A stretch of DNA of 64,000 nt, from contig JBDWMA010000022.1 of NCBI GenBank assembly GCA_039972875.1, positions 50,860-114,859 on the forward strand, in the 5' to 3' direction. Of the stretch, positions 43,985 through 52,969 are shown piece by piece (the first letter of the stretch is position 1; every line of letters begins with the position of its first letter). The notes under the pieces are model-generated. The model was not told the origin of the DNA. It did no database searches and worked only from the letters and a program-made list of their open reading frames with translations. Both the position numbers and the translations under genes were made by a program. This stretch comes from Pseudoruegeria sp039972875. Its GTDB lineage: Bacteria; Pseudomonadota; Alphaproteobacteria; Rhodobacterales; Rhodobacteraceae.

Positions 43985-45256
43985 ATGTTCTCGAATCCTG
44001 ATAGACGACGTTCCCACCACCCACGTGATTTGGCCGAGCGGATTAACGCAACACAAAAGCGCCATCATCACCCGGACCTCACCAAACTTGCCGGTTGGAA
44101 AGCCATGCAAAAGGAAGCCGACCTTCCGGAAGGTCGCCACGACGAAGAACGCCGTTGGGCGTTGCGTATGGGTCTGACGGGGGCCGATGCGATTGAAGAC
44201 AAATCCATCCCCACCTTTGCCCGTGGAGAGCTGCCGCATTTTGCTGGCATCAACACCTTCCTCAAAGCGCCTTACGCCGAGGATGTTTTGGATGTTGCGA
44301 ACTACGACGCGACGGTTCTGGGCATCCCCTTTGATGGCGGCACGACCTACCGTCCGGGTACGCGGTTTGGCCCACAAGGGCTGCGCAAAATTTCCGCGCT
44401 CTATACGCCTTACAACTACGAACTGGGTGTGGATCTGCGCGAACAAATGACCATGTGTGATGCTGGAGATGTCTTTACCATTCCGGCAAATATCGAAAAA
44501 TCCTTCGATCAAATCAGCCGCGGCGTCAGCCATGTGTTCAGTTCTGGTTCTTTGCCAATCATGATCGGCGGCGACCACTCAATCGGTTTCCCCTGTGTGC
44601 GCGGCATTGCCGAATGTACGTCAAAGAAAATCGGTATCGTTCACTTTGACCGACACGCCGACATCCAAGAAAAAGACTTGGATGAACGCATGCACACCAC
44701 GCCGTGGTTCCACTCCACGAACCTTCCCAACGTTCCTGCGACAAATCTTGTTCAGATCGGCATCGGTGGTTGGCAGGTCCCACGCGAGGCCGTCAAAGTC
44801 GCGCGCGAGCGTAACACCAACATCATCACCATGGGTGACATGGAAAAGATGGGCATCGATAAGACTATTGAGATGGCACTTGAGATGGCTTGGAAAGATG
44901 TGGACATGGTTTACTTGTCCTTTGACATCGACAGTATCGATTGTGGTTTTGTGCCCGGTACAGGCTGGCCTGAACCAGGTGGGTTCTTACCCCGCGAAGC
45001 GCTAGCGCTCGCGTCTGGGATTGCTGCCGAAGGTATCTGTGGCATGGAACTGGTCGAAGTCTCTCCGCCCTACGATACATCTGACATCACCGCCTTGATG
45101 GGGACCCGCGTGATCGTTGATGTGCTTGGTGCGTTGGTTGCGAACAATAAGCTTGGAGCGCACAAGCGGCACATCGACAAACCCGTCTCTCATCCTCATG
45201 GCGAATTTGAAGGCAAACGTTGGTCAAACGATGGTCCACATAAGGTAGGTGAATAA
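43985..45256 (+). CDS. gdmH: Guanidine hydrolase-like enzyme (agmatinase/ureohydrolase family, GdmH-type)
   Basis: I chose ATG 43985 (MFSNPDRRRSHHP), with AGGA 8 nt upstream, giving 423 aa; a GTG at 43922 is possible. Ureohydrolase metal motifs are 'IMIGGDHSIGFP', 'IVHFDRHADIQ' and 'LSFDIDSIDCGFVPGTGWPEPGG'. The last, together with an N-terminal extension of about 100 residues, is typical of the nickel-dependent guanidine hydrolases first shown in cyanobacteria, which split guanidine to urea and ammonia. The riboswitch and ABC importer support this. The symbol is assigned by context. Confidence 0.85.
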   Translation: MFSNPDRRRSHHPRDLAERINATQKRHHHPDLTKLAGWKAMQKEADLPEGRHDEERRWALRMGLTGADAIEDKSIPTFARGELPHFAGINTFLKAPYAEDVLDVANYDATVLGIPFDGGTTYRPGTRFGPQGLRKISALYTPYNYELGVDLREQMTMCDAGDVFTIPANIEKSFDQISRGVSHVFSSGSLPIMIGGDHSIGFPCVRGIAECTSKKIGIVHFDRHADIQEKDLDERMHTTPWFHSTNLPNVPATNLVQIGIGGWQVPREAVKVARERNTNIITMGDMEKMGIDKTIEMALEMAWKDVDMVYLSFDIDSIDCGFVPGTGWPEPGGFLPREALALASGIAAEGICGMELVEVSPPYDTSDITALMGTRVIVDVLGALVANNKLGAHKRHIDKPVSHPHGEFEGKRWSNDGPHKVGE

Positions 45257-45693
45257 TGCCTCACGATCATTCACATGACCACCATCATCATGGTGTAGGG
45301 CACAACCACAGCCATGGCGATCACCTGCATTCGCACCTGCATGACGAAGACGAAGCAGCCGACATTCAGGTGTTGGCCACCCAGTTTATCGATGGGTTTG
45401 TACAGGCCAATGACAAATCCAGTTACTTGAAACTGGCGGGCGTTCCGTTCGAACGCCCATCTACGGCAGGTTCCAAAGCGTTAAAGCTGATCGACGTGGA
45501 ACTAAAAACCGAATGGCAAGTGGGCACCGCTTCACCGTCGTTTGGTTCGCGAGAGCTTTCGTATTTGCCCTTCCCTGGGGAAATGGTGAACGAACGCACG
45601 AACATGTCACTCATCTATGTCTCAATGGACGAAAAATCGACGCTCGACATTCGGGACTTTTTACTCACGAAAAAGAAGGAACTAGACACATGA
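45256..45693 (+). CDS. Histidine-rich protein, putative nickel handling for guanidine hydrolase
   Basis: The protein has 145 aa; the ATG shares one base with the hydrolase stop (TAATG). The N-terminal 35 residues hold about 17 His in DHSHDHHHHGVGHNHSHGD and what follows, an obvious metal-binding tail. The rest ('FIDGFVQANDKSSYLKLAGVPFERPSTAGSKALKLIDVEL...') is not recognised. In cyanobacteria HypA/HypB-like chaperones load nickel into GdmH; none is seen here, so this protein may fill that role. That is inference. Confidence 0.8.
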   Translation: MPHDHSHDHHHHGVGHNHSHGDHLHSHLHDEDEAADIQVLATQFIDGFVQANDKSSYLKLAGVPFERPSTAGSKALKLIDVELKTEWQVGTASPSFGSRELSYLPFPGEMVNERTNMSLIYVSMDEKSTLDIRDFLLTKKKELDT

Positions 45694-45863
45694 TTAAAGG
45701 TCTAATCAAAACCGCAGCCCTGTTTGCAGCGACTCCAGCAATGGCGCACGTCAGCGGTCCTCACCTGCACCCACACGGGTTTGAAACCACGGCTGTTGCA
45801 ATGGGTGGTATTGTCGTTGTAGCACTCATTTTGTGGTTGGTCTCTCGCCGATTTTCGGCGTAA
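45690..45863 (+). CDS. Small His-containing membrane or exported protein
   Basis: The protein has 57 aa, starting with an ATGA overlap with the previous gene. It begins with a signal-like helix ending 'PAMAHVSGPHLHPHG', then has a second hydrophobic helix ('TAVAMGGIVVVALILWLVSRR'). The His-rich loop between them could bind nickel. It is the last gene of the guanidine operon. Similar small proteins end metal-related operons such as urease or hydrogenase; this is only a suggestion. Confidence 0.7.
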   Translation: MIKGLIKTAALFAATPAMAHVSGPHLHPHGFETTAVAMGGIVVVALILWLVSRRFSA

Positions 45864-45890
45864 CTCTGCTGAAAATTTAAAAAAATTGCT

Positions 45891-45922
45891 TTACCGAGCA
45901 ACAGACTGAATTTGCTCGGTAA
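45891..45922. terminator. Perfect 11-bp hairpin after the guanidine operon
   Basis: TTACCGAGCAA (45891-45901) and TTGCTCGGTAA (45912-45922) with a 10-nt loop lie 27 nt past the last gene's stop. An A-tract precedes the plus-strand stem, which makes a U-tract only for minus-strand transcripts. A smaller CGCCGA/TCGGCG hairpin (45846-45860) overlaps the gene's end. The pair probably ends or protects the operon's 3' end. Confidence 0.5.
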
Positions 45923-46159
45923 CACGCCACCGTAACTCGGCGTGGTTACGTTTCACGCTGATTACCCGGCAAGATAAATTGTATTCTGGCGACGCTAGCT
46001 GAATGTCCGCTTCATCGGCGTCGCCATGTTTGGTTCGGACTTGCGGCGAAGGTCTGGTTCCTGCCGATTCTGTGGAACTTTGCAACCCCAAAGTTTAAAA
46101 GTGACATAAGTAGGCGTCTGTGCCAGTTTTGCGAGGATTTAAGTAAATTGGGGTTGGAT

Positions 46160-46963
46160 ATGACGGGCGTTTCTAGACGAAGAGCAATCGCGATTGGGGC
46201 GGCATCTTTGGTCGCACCTGTTATGGCGGGGAGCGTGAGTGCTGGTACAACTGGTGGGCATATAGTTTTAGTGCACGGTGCCTGGCACGGAGCGTGGGCA
46301 TGGAAAGATGTCGTGCCGTTGCTGATCCAAAAGGGTTTTCAGGTGTCTACACTGGATTTGTCTGGATTAGGGGCCAACTATCATCGGCAATCGCCTGATG
46401 TCGGGCTGTATGTTCATGCACAAGATGTTCTAAACCACCTGTTTTTCAACGATATCAACAACGCAACAGTAGTTGCACACTCATACGGAGGCGGCGTACT
46501 GTCCGAAGCATTGGTGGGCGACACGGAAGGACGAATTGGCCACGCGCTTTACCTGGATGCCTTCCGGTTGGAAGAGGGTCAATCGGTTGCTGGGGCTCAA
46601 AGCAACGAACTTGTCGATGGAATGAAGAAGGCTCAGCAATCGGGGCAAATGATCCCGCCGCGGCCAGTAGAAACATGGGAAGAGATTTGGGGCATGGTTG
46701 GCCCCGCCGTGCAATTTGCTGAACCAAGGGTCAAGCCGATGTCGCCTAACTGCTTTCTTGAGACCGTGCGGGGAGACCCATTCACTGGAGACCGCAAACA
46801 CACCTACATGCGGTGTAGCCAGAATGAGAATGCGCATTTCAAAGAATTTTTACAGGCGTCGGAAGCTGATCCTCGATTCCAGGCAACGGAAGTTGATGGT
46901 CATCACAATATTATGGTTCTTGATCCAACTCGAATGGCGGAGGCAATCTCGGCTGCCGTTTAA
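46160..46963 (+). CDS. Alpha/beta hydrolase, exported (Tat-type signal)
   Basis: The protein has 267 aa from ATG 46160 (a TTG 12 nt upstream is also in frame). The N-terminus 'SRRRAIAIGAASLVAPVMAGSVSAG' is a Tat-like signal (SRRRA). 'IVLVHGAWHGAWAWKDVVPLL' is the oxyanion-hole motif and 'VVAHSYGGGV' holds the nucleophilic Ser. The catalytic His is in 'VDGHHNIMVLDP'. It resembles plant-SABP2-like esterases. It stands alone between the guanidine and hydrazine operons, and its substrate is unknown. Confidence 0.88.
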   Translation: MTGVSRRRAIAIGAASLVAPVMAGSVSAGTTGGHIVLVHGAWHGAWAWKDVVPLLIQKGFQVSTLDLSGLGANYHRQSPDVGLYVHAQDVLNHLFFNDINNATVVAHSYGGGVLSEALVGDTEGRIGHALYLDAFRLEEGQSVAGAQSNELVDGMKKAQQSGQMIPPRPVETWEEIWGMVGPAVQFAEPRVKPMSPNCFLETVRGDPFTGDRKHTYMRCSQNENAHFKEFLQASEADPRFQATEVDGHHNIMVLDPTRMAEAISAAV

Positions 46964-47176
46964 CTTTGGATAAGACGACTAGCGCAAACATGGGTCGGCC
47001 TTGAGCTCAATGCTGTTGTTCGTCACATCAACCACCAATGTCCGGTAATGGGATGTACCAGCTGCTTCACCCAGCAGGTTATGGAAAGGAACAAATGAGG
47101 CAACCAGATATTCGCCCGATGTCTGCGAATATGCAGCACGCATTGCGCTGATCAATGATTTAACAAGCAAGCAGGT

Positions 47177-47199
47177 GGCCGAAGGTCTTTATTTCGGCC
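47177..47199 (+). terminator. Hairpin between convergent genes
   Basis: GGCCGAA (47177-47183) and TTCGGCC (47193-47199) are followed by GCCGTTCCTTTTTAG, a T-rich stretch on the plus strand. It could terminate the 46160 gene about 210 nt after its stop, between it and the minus-strand MetRS-like gene. An open frame at 46979-47170 (minus) was not judged a gene. Confidence 0.45.
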
Positions 47200-47262
47200 G
47201 CCGTTCCTTTTTAGCCTTTTTGGTCTGGCATTTAAAATCAGTGAGCACAGAGCCTATTTATG

Positions 47263-49260
47263 TTAGCTTGGCGACTTCATTAATAACTCTACCGTCAGGA
47301 GATCAGTTTTGAACCAAGTGTTCATGTTCCATTTTTGTGCAAAACCGGCGAGTACTTTGCGCGCAAGTAGCGGCGCAATTGGTTCGAGGGCAACTGCCGC
47401 AGTGAGGGTCAAAGCTGCCACCATGCGCATCTCAGTTCTGTGCTGCGAAGAATTATCTGCATACTTATGATCTGATCGCTTCTTTATGGTGTTCAGATAG
47501 CGCTTCAAATCATTAACGATGAGTTCAACGCGCATTGCAGCAGATGTGAAATCCAAGACACATAAGTCATAATGTGTTTGCAAGTCTTTTTGTGCCGACT
47601 TCAAGGCGAGGTAAAGATTGAGGTCATCACGGCTCCATGCGCCAGGCGCTGGGACATGGTCCACGTCAGCGTTGTTCTGCAAAAACGCCAAGGCTTCATC
47701 ACATGTGTCCTGAAACAAACCCTGCCAGTGGGTTTTAGACCAATCGGCAAATCCCTGTGGGGAAAAGTTGGTCTGCGCGCCGATTGGACTATGCACAACG
47801 GCATAATACCGGAAAGCATCGGAGTTTTCGGTAGTGATGAAATCGTTAACCCAGATCGCGTGATTGCGGGAGGTTGAAAACTTTTCGCCATCTAATAGCA
47901 TAAATTCATTCATCAAAACCATTCGCGGAGCGGCGGTACTTAATCCCAGCTTTATCATCAAAGCGGGAAAGATCACGAGACGCCCAAAGGCATTGTCAGA
48001 TCCAAATAATGCCACGGTCGCCGGGATTTGGGATGCCGTTAATTCTTCGAATTTGTCGATGCCATAGAGGCGTTTCCCAAACCGTTCGAGGCCCAGCAAA
48101 TACCGCGACACCCGTTCGAGCACATCGGTGAATTTTTGATCTTCAAACCCTTTACGGTTTACAGAAATACCTTCCTCATAAGGGTTACTCACGCAAACGT
48201 CGGGTAATTCCCGAGACAACCATTTTTCGAGATACAGACGTGCTTTTGTCGGTAGAAGGGTCGAGGCCGCATATTGCTTGATCGAATCCCGTAACATTTC
48301 TGTATGCATCACAATCCGTGTGATTTTGCGCGTCTCTTGTTTATTTCCGCGATAATCGATTGGATCAATCAGATCAGCATCAAGAATTGTCGCGCCGCAG
48401 GTTTCGCATTCTGACGTTGCGCCCGAACTGTGACAATACGGGCATGTGCCAGAGACAAGGGCTTCGACAAAATACCTGTCTTCCTCTTTGTTATACTGCA
48501 CGTCATGCTCGACCTCAGATAAGATACCAATCTCAGTAAGGCGATCGAACAACCGATGACTGATCTGATCAAAATCACTGGGCTGCTCGACATTGATAAA
48601 GACATCAAAGTCGACATTCAGTCGCTTAAGGGAATCCTGTACGCTATCTGAAAACTGGTTGGCTATTTCATAAAAAGCACCGCCACATTTTTCTGCGTTG
48701 ATTGTGAGGTACTGAAGGTGCCCTTGGCATCCTTGCAACTGAAACACATCGCGACCCATTGAGCGAAGGGCACGCGCGGTGACATCAGCTTGCAGAAAAG
48801 GACCACTGGCATGGCCCAGATGCATCGGCCCATTCGGAGTAACCATGGGCGGGTGAACGATGACAGGAGCCGCCGTATCAAGATGTGTACCCAAGGTGCG
48901 TTGGGCTGCTGCATCAAAGTAGGTGGCATCTGTCCACCAAGTGGCATGCATTATTGAATCTGTATCCGGTGATTCAATGCGATGGTTCTGCAATGGCTCT
49001 ACGCGAATGGATTCACCCTGATCTAAAGTGATTTGATGATCATCCATCCATATCCGCAAGCTTCCTGACACGACGGTCCAAAACTCTATATCATTATGGT
49101 TGTGATATTCCGTAATAGACCCTTGTGGATACGTGATGATCCTCACGTTGACTTTATCTTGCTCCTTAAAAGGATCGAGCGCGCCTCGTATCGCTGAATC
49201 AGGTTTTTCATGATGCGTTTCGCGGATTGTCTTGCGTGTAGCGGTTAAAGTATCGGACAT
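47263..49260 (-). CDS. Cupin-methionyl-tRNA-synthetase didomain protein, putative hydrazine synthetase (N-N bond formation)
   Basis: The protein has 665 aa. Residues about 35-110 form a cupin (H53xH55xxxE59 and H93 as likely metal ligands). Residues about 130-665 are MetRS-like: HLGH at 147-150 (HIGH site), a zinc knuckle C273xxC276/C285xxC288, and KFSTS at 460-464 (KMSKS site). Cupin-MetRS fusions in s56-p1 and triacsin pathways join N6-hydroxylysine to glycine through an N-N bond. Here the gene is translationally coupled to a saccharopine-dehydrogenase-like gene and lies in an operon with an N-hydroxylase. It is not a housekeeping MetRS. It is the last gene of the operon. Confidence 0.88.
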   Translation of the reverse strand: MSDTLTATRKTIRETHHEKPDSAIRGALDPFKEQDKVNVRIITYPQGSITEYHNHNDIEFWTVVSGSLRIWMDDHQITLDQGESIRVEPLQNHRIESPDTDSIMHATWWTDATYFDAAAQRTLGTHLDTAAPVIVHPPMVTPNGPMHLGHASGPFLQADVTARALRSMGRDVFQLQGCQGHLQYLTINAEKCGGAFYEIANQFSDSVQDSLKRLNVDFDVFINVEQPSDFDQISHRLFDRLTEIGILSEVEHDVQYNKEEDRYFVEALVSGTCPYCHSSGATSECETCGATILDADLIDPIDYRGNKQETRKITRIVMHTEMLRDSIKQYAASTLLPTKARLYLEKWLSRELPDVCVSNPYEEGISVNRKGFEDQKFTDVLERVSRYLLGLERFGKRLYGIDKFEELTASQIPATVALFGSDNAFGRLVIFPALMIKLGLSTAAPRMVLMNEFMLLDGEKFSTSRNHAIWVNDFITTENSDAFRYYAVVHSPIGAQTNFSPQGFADWSKTHWQGLFQDTCDEALAFLQNNADVDHVPAPGAWSRDDLNLYLALKSAQKDLQTHYDLCVLDFTSAAMRVELIVNDLKRYLNTIKKRSDHKYADNSSQHRTEMRMVAALTLTAAVALEPIAPLLARKVLAGFAQKWNMNTWFKTDLLTVELLMKSPS

Positions 49261-50375
49261 TATGTCATCTCCTGTTCAAAGCGGTTCTCGCTTTGTGGCT
49301 CTGTGCTTTGGCTGATAGAGATCCGCTTGCTGTGCGGGTCGAGGCGCTTAGCAAGTTTGGTAAATCCGTTAAATATCTCTTCTTGGCCGGAGTCGGCGGG
49401 AAAAATGCAACCTGCAGGACAGGGGCGTTCCTGTGCGGTACAGAGCGCAGCTACGACACCAAGGGCAGTCGTGTAAGACATGGCAGATTCACCGGCTATT
49501 GATTTAACAACCACCTGAACGCTACCGATATTGCGACCACGCTGTGTCGCCCGTGCAGCTAAAATTACCATGTCTTCTGAAAGAGGTTGAGGAAGCACTG
49601 CGGCTTCTTTTTCAGCAGGGCTGGCCTTTGACTGTGCAAACTGAACAAATCCGGGCCAGCGGACCGTCCTTTGTCGCAAGGATCGAATGTGGTCAAGGCT
49701 GGGTTCAGCAAGTGTTTCAGGTAGGATCGCGTCGTCATAAACCTCAACCAACCCAATGTTTTCTAGGTTAATTTCTTCACAACTGTCAAAACGAGGGCGG
49801 TTTACGGTTTTTCCATCAACACGAGAAAAACTATTGCGGTTTGAAAATGTTGTTTCAGTTGCAAAATGCATCATGTGCCATGCCGGAGCCTTGGGATGGC
49901 GTGGCACCCCACCACAAAAGGTCTCTATCCCATCTGCATTTGGCAGACGGGAAGCCATGTGATGTAATAAAGCTTCAGCCAACCCCGGTTCTAAGCCGAC
50001 GCCGAAATGAATGGCACGTCGGTGAAACGCGGCGCGATTTACATCTGATGGACGTCCTGCGACCATAAATTTTAGATCACGTGGGAGCCATTTGTTGAAC
50101 AACTCTAGCCATGGCATTGCTTGCTTGTGGGAAAGCGCGAAAATTACGGCACAATTTTCTTTGGGTTGCCCTGTGAAATAGGTCTTTAGCTCCGACAGAA
50201 CAGCTTCTGGATCAGAGGAAATGAACAGTTTTGAATCTGCTCCACATGCAGGGTTTCTGACATGATCAAAGACATAGCTATCATAACCGCCCAATTGTTC
50301 AAGAACCGCAGCAATAGCCGTACCGACGCGACCACCGCCAATGATTGCAATGCGCTGTTTTGTGGTATCATTCAT
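49260..50375 (-). CDS. Saccharopine dehydrogenase-like oxidoreductase
   Basis: The protein has 371 aa. 'IAIIGGGRVGTAIAAVLEQLGG' is the Rossmann motif; 'HFGVGLEPGLAEALLHHMASRL' and 'ETFCGGVPRHPKAP' are typical of the saccharopine dehydrogenase family. The expected hydrazine-synthetase product, N6-(carboxymethylamino)lysine, resembles saccharopine with N-N in place of N-C. This enzyme could therefore oxidise it and set free hydrazinoacetate, the step done by an FAD oxidoreductase in s56-p1. This is inference. It overlaps the MFS gene by 4 nt and the MetRS-like gene by 1 nt. Confidence 0.8.
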   Translation of the reverse strand: MNDTTKQRIAIIGGGRVGTAIAAVLEQLGGYDSYVFDHVRNPACGADSKLFISSDPEAVLSELKTYFTGQPKENCAVIFALSHKQAMPWLELFNKWLPRDLKFMVAGRPSDVNRAAFHRRAIHFGVGLEPGLAEALLHHMASRLPNADGIETFCGGVPRHPKAPAWHMMHFATETTFSNRNSFSRVDGKTVNRPRFDSCEEINLENIGLVEVYDDAILPETLAEPSLDHIRSLRQRTVRWPGFVQFAQSKASPAEKEAAVLPQPLSEDMVILAARATQRGRNIGSVQVVVKSIAGESAMSYTTALGVVAALCTAQERPCPAGCIFPADSGQEEIFNGFTKLAKRLDPHSKRISISQSTEPQSENRFEQEMT

Positions 50376-51562
50376 GGTTGTTTGTGCCGTGTCTGATAAA
50401 AGAAAATTTCGGCGATGACCATGACGATGGCGATTCCACCAGCAACAGCAAACAGCGAATTATACCCTTTAACCGATACCAACACCCCAGCCGCCAATGG
50501 GGTTACATAATAGGACACAAAGTATCCCATGCTAAAGGCAACCAGAAAGAAACTTCGTGTGTTGGGCGTTGCGAATTTGACGGTTTCTGCTTGGACGATG
50601 GGATACGACAAGCCGTAAAATACACCCAAGGCTGTGGCGGTAATTCCATACAGAATATTTGAAGTGGGCCCAATTGCGAGTGTAAAAAGTGCCAGCGCCA
50701 AACACCCAGTGAGGAACGGAAGGACAATCCGGTTGTCCATTCGGACTATCCATTTTCGCAAAACAAATCGCGGTACCATGATACCTGCTGCCCAACATAT
50801 AAAGAAGGCGGAAGAATGCAGGCCGTTCAATTCCCCGAACACCACTTGGAAATTGATGATGATCGTGAAAATAGCGCTTTGCAGGAACACCATAACAACA
50901 AAGAACATCGCAGGTGAGCGTATCAAAGATAGCATTCCATCTCGATGGGATTGGGAGTTCGAAGCAGGAGGGCTGGAGTTCAGACCCATTGTCGCAATCG
51001 AGGAAAGGCCTCCAAACACGGCCATCACCATCAGGCTGCTAAAAAGAATAGAATAACTGTCATAGGTCGCAAGAATGAGGTTCCCGACGACTGGCCCTAA
51101 ACTGATCCCCAATGTGCTAAAAGCCGCGTAAATCATAAAGTTTTGTTGCCGGGTTTCATCAGATGACGCCCCTGAAACTTTGATAGATCCTAATGTGAAA
51201 TGGGTTACCCAGCCTGCGGAAATCAAAGGAAATCCTATATATCCAAGGGGTTCCAGGGCATTAGGCGTGAATTCTGCATATAGTAAGCTTGCATAGCCAG
51301 AGAAAAGGAACAGCCCGCTGAGTTGAGATAGCCGCTCAACCCGAATATGCCGCAGTAAGATTGGTAATGACAAAATTATCAGAATCGCAAAGAGTGCGCT
51401 GATTGCCGAGATCGTGCCGAAATATACTTCGTTCAGCCCCCGTTTTAACAGATAGGCAGGAAGTAATGTCGCGGCCCCCATACAAATGGCGTGCAGGATA
51501 CGCTCAGCAATTAAAAGTGGCAGCAGATTTCGGCTCGTTCCCTGATCGATAACATGGGCCAT
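50372..51562 (-). CDS. MFS transporter
   Basis: The protein has 396 aa with about twelve membrane helices and the usual MFS pattern. It has 1-4 nt overlaps with the genes on both sides, so it belongs to the hydrazine operon. It probably exports the product or confers resistance to it. Confidence 0.88.
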   Translation of the reverse strand: MAHVIDQGTSRNLLPLLIAERILHAICMGAATLLPAYLLKRGLNEVYFGTISAISALFAILIILSLPILLRHIRVERLSQLSGLFLFSGYASLLYAEFTPNALEPLGYIGFPLISAGWVTHFTLGSIKVSGASSDETRQQNFMIYAAFSTLGISLGPVVGNLILATYDSYSILFSSLMVMAVFGGLSSIATMGLNSSPPASNSQSHRDGMLSLIRSPAMFFVVMVFLQSAIFTIIINFQVVFGELNGLHSSAFFICWAAGIMVPRFVLRKWIVRMDNRIVLPFLTGCLALALFTLAIGPTSNILYGITATALGVFYGLSYPIVQAETVKFATPNTRSFFLVAFSMGYFVSYYVTPLAAGVLVSVKGYNSLFAVAGGIAIVMVIAEIFFYQTRHKQP

Positions 51563-52869
51563 TATACTTCGATCCTCTTTTGATGTGTATTTTCCTGTTG
51601 GTGATCCGTGGGATATTCGCCCGCTAAGCTATCGGTCGGAATGAAATAATGCTCTTTGCCCATGATTGCGTTAACGATCTTTGAACTGCGCCACGCTCCC
51701 AAGCTCAGGTTTTGATCGGCTAGACCAAATTGACCAACACCCGCATTTTGTAAAAATAGCTTTGCGTTGGTTTCCACTTTCATATGGGCTGAAAAATCGG
51801 CGTTCAGGCGCACCTCACCACTATTTTCGAACGTTAGGTGTGGGGCAATTCCATCTAGAAAATCAGGTAACTTGTTTTGGTAGCCAGTGGCATAAACGAT
51901 CTGATCACAGTGTATTGTGTCAGCGTAATCCGTTAGTGTGTCACGTGTGAAAACTTTGCGGCTTCCAGATGGTGATTTTTTAACGTTTTTTACTTCGGTG
52001 CTGAATTTCAGACGCAAGGTTGGACCATCGTCTCGCTCAATTGCGTTGCGATAAAAATGTGAATAGAGGTTATCAAGCGTGCTTGATGAAATACCATCAC
52101 TGGTCATACGCAAATTGCGGTTTAGCTGCAGCCGTGCGTTTTCGGGTAGGGCGTGGAAATACTCAGCAAAAGCCGGAGTATAAATTTCATTTACGAATGG
52201 TGAATCATCAAGTGGAAACAGCATGGGGCGTCTACATACCCAGACGATTTCTTTAGGTGGATCGGTAAGGTTCAATAAAAATTCGACAATTTCTGCTGCC
52301 GATTGCCCACCTCCGATCACGCAAATCATTTGTCTCGAAAAATCGGATTTCATTCTACTCGCGAAATTTGAAGAATGATTTTTGTCCCGATCCGGATCGT
52401 CAAAAGCAGGGGTATAAGACTGTTTTCCAATACCAATACACACGTTGTGTGCTGAATAGCGTTCATTCTTGGTCAACACCTGAAACATGTCTTTACCAAG
52501 CGCAATATCCTGAACCTCAGCCCCAAATCTAATATTTCCGAGTTTTTGAATGGCCCATTTGTAATAACGTTCAAACATCTTGCGGCTGACCGAAACTCGG
52601 CTAGACACCAAAGTGCGATACAAAAGCCCATTTTCCTTCAGAAAGGACAGAAAAGACAATGGGTTGGTCGGATCCGCTAAGGTAACAAGGTCTTTTAGAA
52701 AGGAGACCTGCAATTCGGCACCCGGCAATTGCATTCCACTGTGCCAGTTGAACGATTCAGAGCGTTCAAGGATCATCGCTTCGTGTTGTTCGATACCAGA
52801 CATCAATGACATCAAGCTAAGGTTCGAAGGACCACATCCGATGGCAAGTAACTTTTTCTTATTGGGCAT
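51562..52869 (-). CDS. L-lysine/L-ornithine N-hydroxylase (FAD/NADPH-dependent N-monooxygenase)
   Basis: The start is ATG 52869 (MPNKKKLLAIGCGPSNLSLM), 435 aa, the usual length; the longer frame overlaps the previous gene. 'AIGCGPSNLSLMSLM' is the FAD motif of the SidA/IucD/PvdA family, 'SFLKDLVTLADPTNPLSFLSFLKENGL' is its signature, 'CVIGGGQSAAEIVEFL' the NADPH motif and 'ATGYQNKLP' the ATG motif. It would make N6-hydroxylysine (or N5-hydroxyornithine), the nucleophile precursor for the hydrazine synthetase. Typical siderophore genes (NRPS or NIS, TonB receptor) are absent. Confidence 0.9.
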   Translation of the reverse strand: MPNKKKLLAIGCGPSNLSLMSLMSGIEQHEAMILERSESFNWHSGMQLPGAELQVSFLKDLVTLADPTNPLSFLSFLKENGLLYRTLVSSRVSVSRKMFERYYKWAIQKLGNIRFGAEVQDIALGKDMFQVLTKNERYSAHNVCIGIGKQSYTPAFDDPDRDKNHSSNFASRMKSDFSRQMICVIGGGQSAAEIVEFLLNLTDPPKEIVWVCRRPMLFPLDDSPFVNEIYTPAFAEYFHALPENARLQLNRNLRMTSDGISSSTLDNLYSHFYRNAIERDDGPTLRLKFSTEVKNVKKSPSGSRKVFTRDTLTDYADTIHCDQIVYATGYQNKLPDFLDGIAPHLTFENSGEVRLNADFSAHMKVETNAKLFLQNAGVGQFGLADQNLSLGAWRSSKIVNAIMGKEHYFIPTDSLAGEYPTDHQQENTHQKRIEV

Positions 52870-52969
52870 TGTAAAATTCTCTCTTGAAAATATCTCATAT
52901 CGCCGCGGAACGGATAGGGAAAAGCGCGTGGTGCACCTCTGGCTTTGCAGGCCAGATCCACTAACCATG

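Noticed and set aside
45891..46091. Minus-strand 66-codon frame after the guanidine operon
   Set aside because: It has no family, and its end coincides with a hairpin that is better explained as a terminator.
46979..47170. Minus-strand 63-codon frame between the alpha/beta hydrolase and MetRS-like genes
   Set aside because: The protein looks globular-like but no family or ribosome site could be recognised; too weak to list.
47263..49260. Housekeeping methionyl-tRNA synthetase (metG)
   Set aside because: An N-terminal cupin is fused to it, it is the last gene of an operon with an amino acid N-hydroxylase and exporter, and true MetRS genes are not arranged this way.
51562..52869. Siderophore (hydroxamate) biosynthesis
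   Set aside because: The N-hydroxylase family fits, but there is no acyltransferase, NRPS or NIS synthetase and no TonB receptor in the neighbourhood. The cupin-MetRS partner gives a better explanation.
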